NCBI GenBank assembly: GCA_958299035.1
Contig: CATQJL010000001.1
Span: forward strand, 35,068,780 to 35,132,779
Length of the DNA: 64,000 bases
Origin: Cylicocyclus nassatus
Taxonomy: Eukaryota; Nematoda; Chromadorea; Rhabditida; Strongylidae
Reading direction: 5' to 3'
In this document: positions 63,000 through 64,000 of the stretch, one piece after another
Layout of the letters: each line of letters opens with the position of its first letter
How positions within the stretch are numbered: position 1 is the stretch's first letter
Translations under genes and position numbers: made by a program
Notes under the pieces: generated by a model
What the model was told of the DNA's origin: nothing
Databases searched by the model: none
What the model saw: the letters and a program-made list of their open reading frames with translations, nothing else

Positions 63000-64000
63000 C
63001 CATCGAAAGAAGGAAATTGAATTCGAACGGCAACACAAAGAGGAAGAAATGGCAGAATTATTTAGACTAAAGTCTCAGAAATCGTTACTGACGCGAATTT
63101 GTAATAACTTACAAAAGACCATCCAGCGATGAGAGGACGACACAGTACTTCACGAAGAACAAAGAGACAATAAAGAAATCTACAACCGCAGACCACTCTT
63201 AGTAACGGAACTAAGAAGTACCTCAAAACTCGTCTTGCAGCTCAATTATTTCGCCAACACCGTGGATGCTCTAGCGAATTCGCTTACGGAAGAGCAAGAA
63301 ATGCAAGCATAGCAGAATATTTGGACAAGACACACCTAATAATCGAGCGCGCACAAACCTTGATCGTGGAACTGGAGGCACGAAACGCACTGCTGCGGAA
63401 TGAGGTTATGAGACGGAGCAGTCCCAGGGACAGCCACCGTTGCCAGGCCATGTGGAGATGGCAAGAACGACGCTTCCAGCTATTCCAATTCCAATATTCA
63501 CTGGAAAGGTTTGGGAGTACAACAATTTCTGGACACTCTTCGAGGAGAATGTGCACAAACAACCGCTCACGAAGTTGCAGAAGTTCAATTACTTATTGAG
63601 TGCACTACGAGGTGAAGCACGCGAAATGATAAGAAGGTACGCCATTTCAGAAGAAAACCACGAGAGTGCGGTTGAACTCCTACGCAAGAAATACGGTGAT
63701 GAATCTCAACTCATATGCGTACTAAAAGCTCGTCTTGAAAGTGCAAAAGCCGATCGGGAGACAATAACAGCACAAAGAAAGCTTCTGGAGACCATAGTTT
63801 CTATCGTGACGCAACTCGAAAGAGGGAATACATTTGGATGGTTTATATCTCATACAAAAAGTAATTGCGAAATTCAGTGCGAAGCTCCAGCGAAGCCTCG
63901 GAGAAGCAGGTGTTTAAAGAAATACGAGAACGAGACTGGAAACTTTCCAATGTACTAAAGGATCTTGACTCGCTAATAAGCATGGAGGAAAGACTCAATT
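63000..64000 (+). pseudogene. BEL/Pao gag (DUF1759-type), frameshifted and cut by window end
   Basis: The N-terminal coiled-coil-like part (KEIEFERQHKEEEMAELFRL, about 63010-63130) ends in a stop. A second frame covers ERAQTLIVELEARNALLR at about 63345-63400. A third, 63440 on, has the typical gag core PIFTGKVWEYNNFWTLFEEN, LQKFNYLLSALRGEAREMI and LRKKYGD. Conserved sequence changes frame again at about 63830 and continues to the window end. Gag would form the element's particle. At least three lesions are visible, so this copy is inactive here. Confidence 0.88.

Overview
The window reads as a repeat-rich stretch of a nematode chromosome, probably a clade V (strongylid-like) parasite. The evidence is: short introns with GTAAGT-type donors and TTTCAG-type acceptors, AT-rich spacers, a nematode-style C-type lectin, a six-cysteine defensin-like secreted peptide, a CR1-like LINE, Penelope-like elements with a GIY-YIG domain, a BEL/Pao gag, and many Tc1/mariner-type miniature elements with TA target duplications. 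The species cannot be fixed by eye. There are no operons, CRISPR arrays or bacterial features.

Region 1 (735-30002) is a giant imperfect palindrome. Left arm 735-16874 and right arm 17778-30002 are near-identical reverse complements around a 903-bp unique spacer. Each arm carries one copy of a two-exon gene for a CS-alpha-beta, invertebrate-defensin-like peptide (14943-15190 + and 19469-19716 -). After the arms formed they gained separate changes. The left arm has a 4052-bp CR1-like LINE with a 7-bp target duplication and a 275-bp TIR element that seems to carry a small intron-containing reading frame. The right arm has a 239-bp TIR element and a 57-bp tandem duplication. The left edge of the palindrome coincides with the TA target duplication of a palindromic miniature element. 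Just beyond the right edge lies a third, diverged copy of arm sequence.

Region 2 (30-38.9 kb) is mostly repeats: GC-rich/SSR-bearing interspersed repeats, two tandem duplications, a tRNA-like sequence, a second copy of the edge-marking palindromic element, and a foldback element. No gene there is convincing.

Region 3 (38.89-44.81 kb) is a Penelope-like element cluster. A 5'-truncated minus-strand copy is fused head-to-head to a plus-strand copy flanked by two pLTRs. A decayed relative with a similar head-to-head layout lies at 56.66-57.82 kb.

Region 4 (44.85-55 kb) holds two terminal exons of an unrecognised minus-strand gene, a pair of inverted repeats 3.4 kb apart, several TIR miniature elements, and a C-type lectin gene (52296-54880 +). 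The lectin has a signal peptide exon and conserved CTLD exons but an in-frame stop and no recognisable last exon.

Region 5 (55-64 kb) has decayed repeats, the Penelope relic, a decayed 5'-truncated LINE of the same CR1-like type (about 60245-62610) ending in an AAAT-type microsatellite, and directly after it the 5' LTR and broken gag of a BEL/Pao element that runs off the window.
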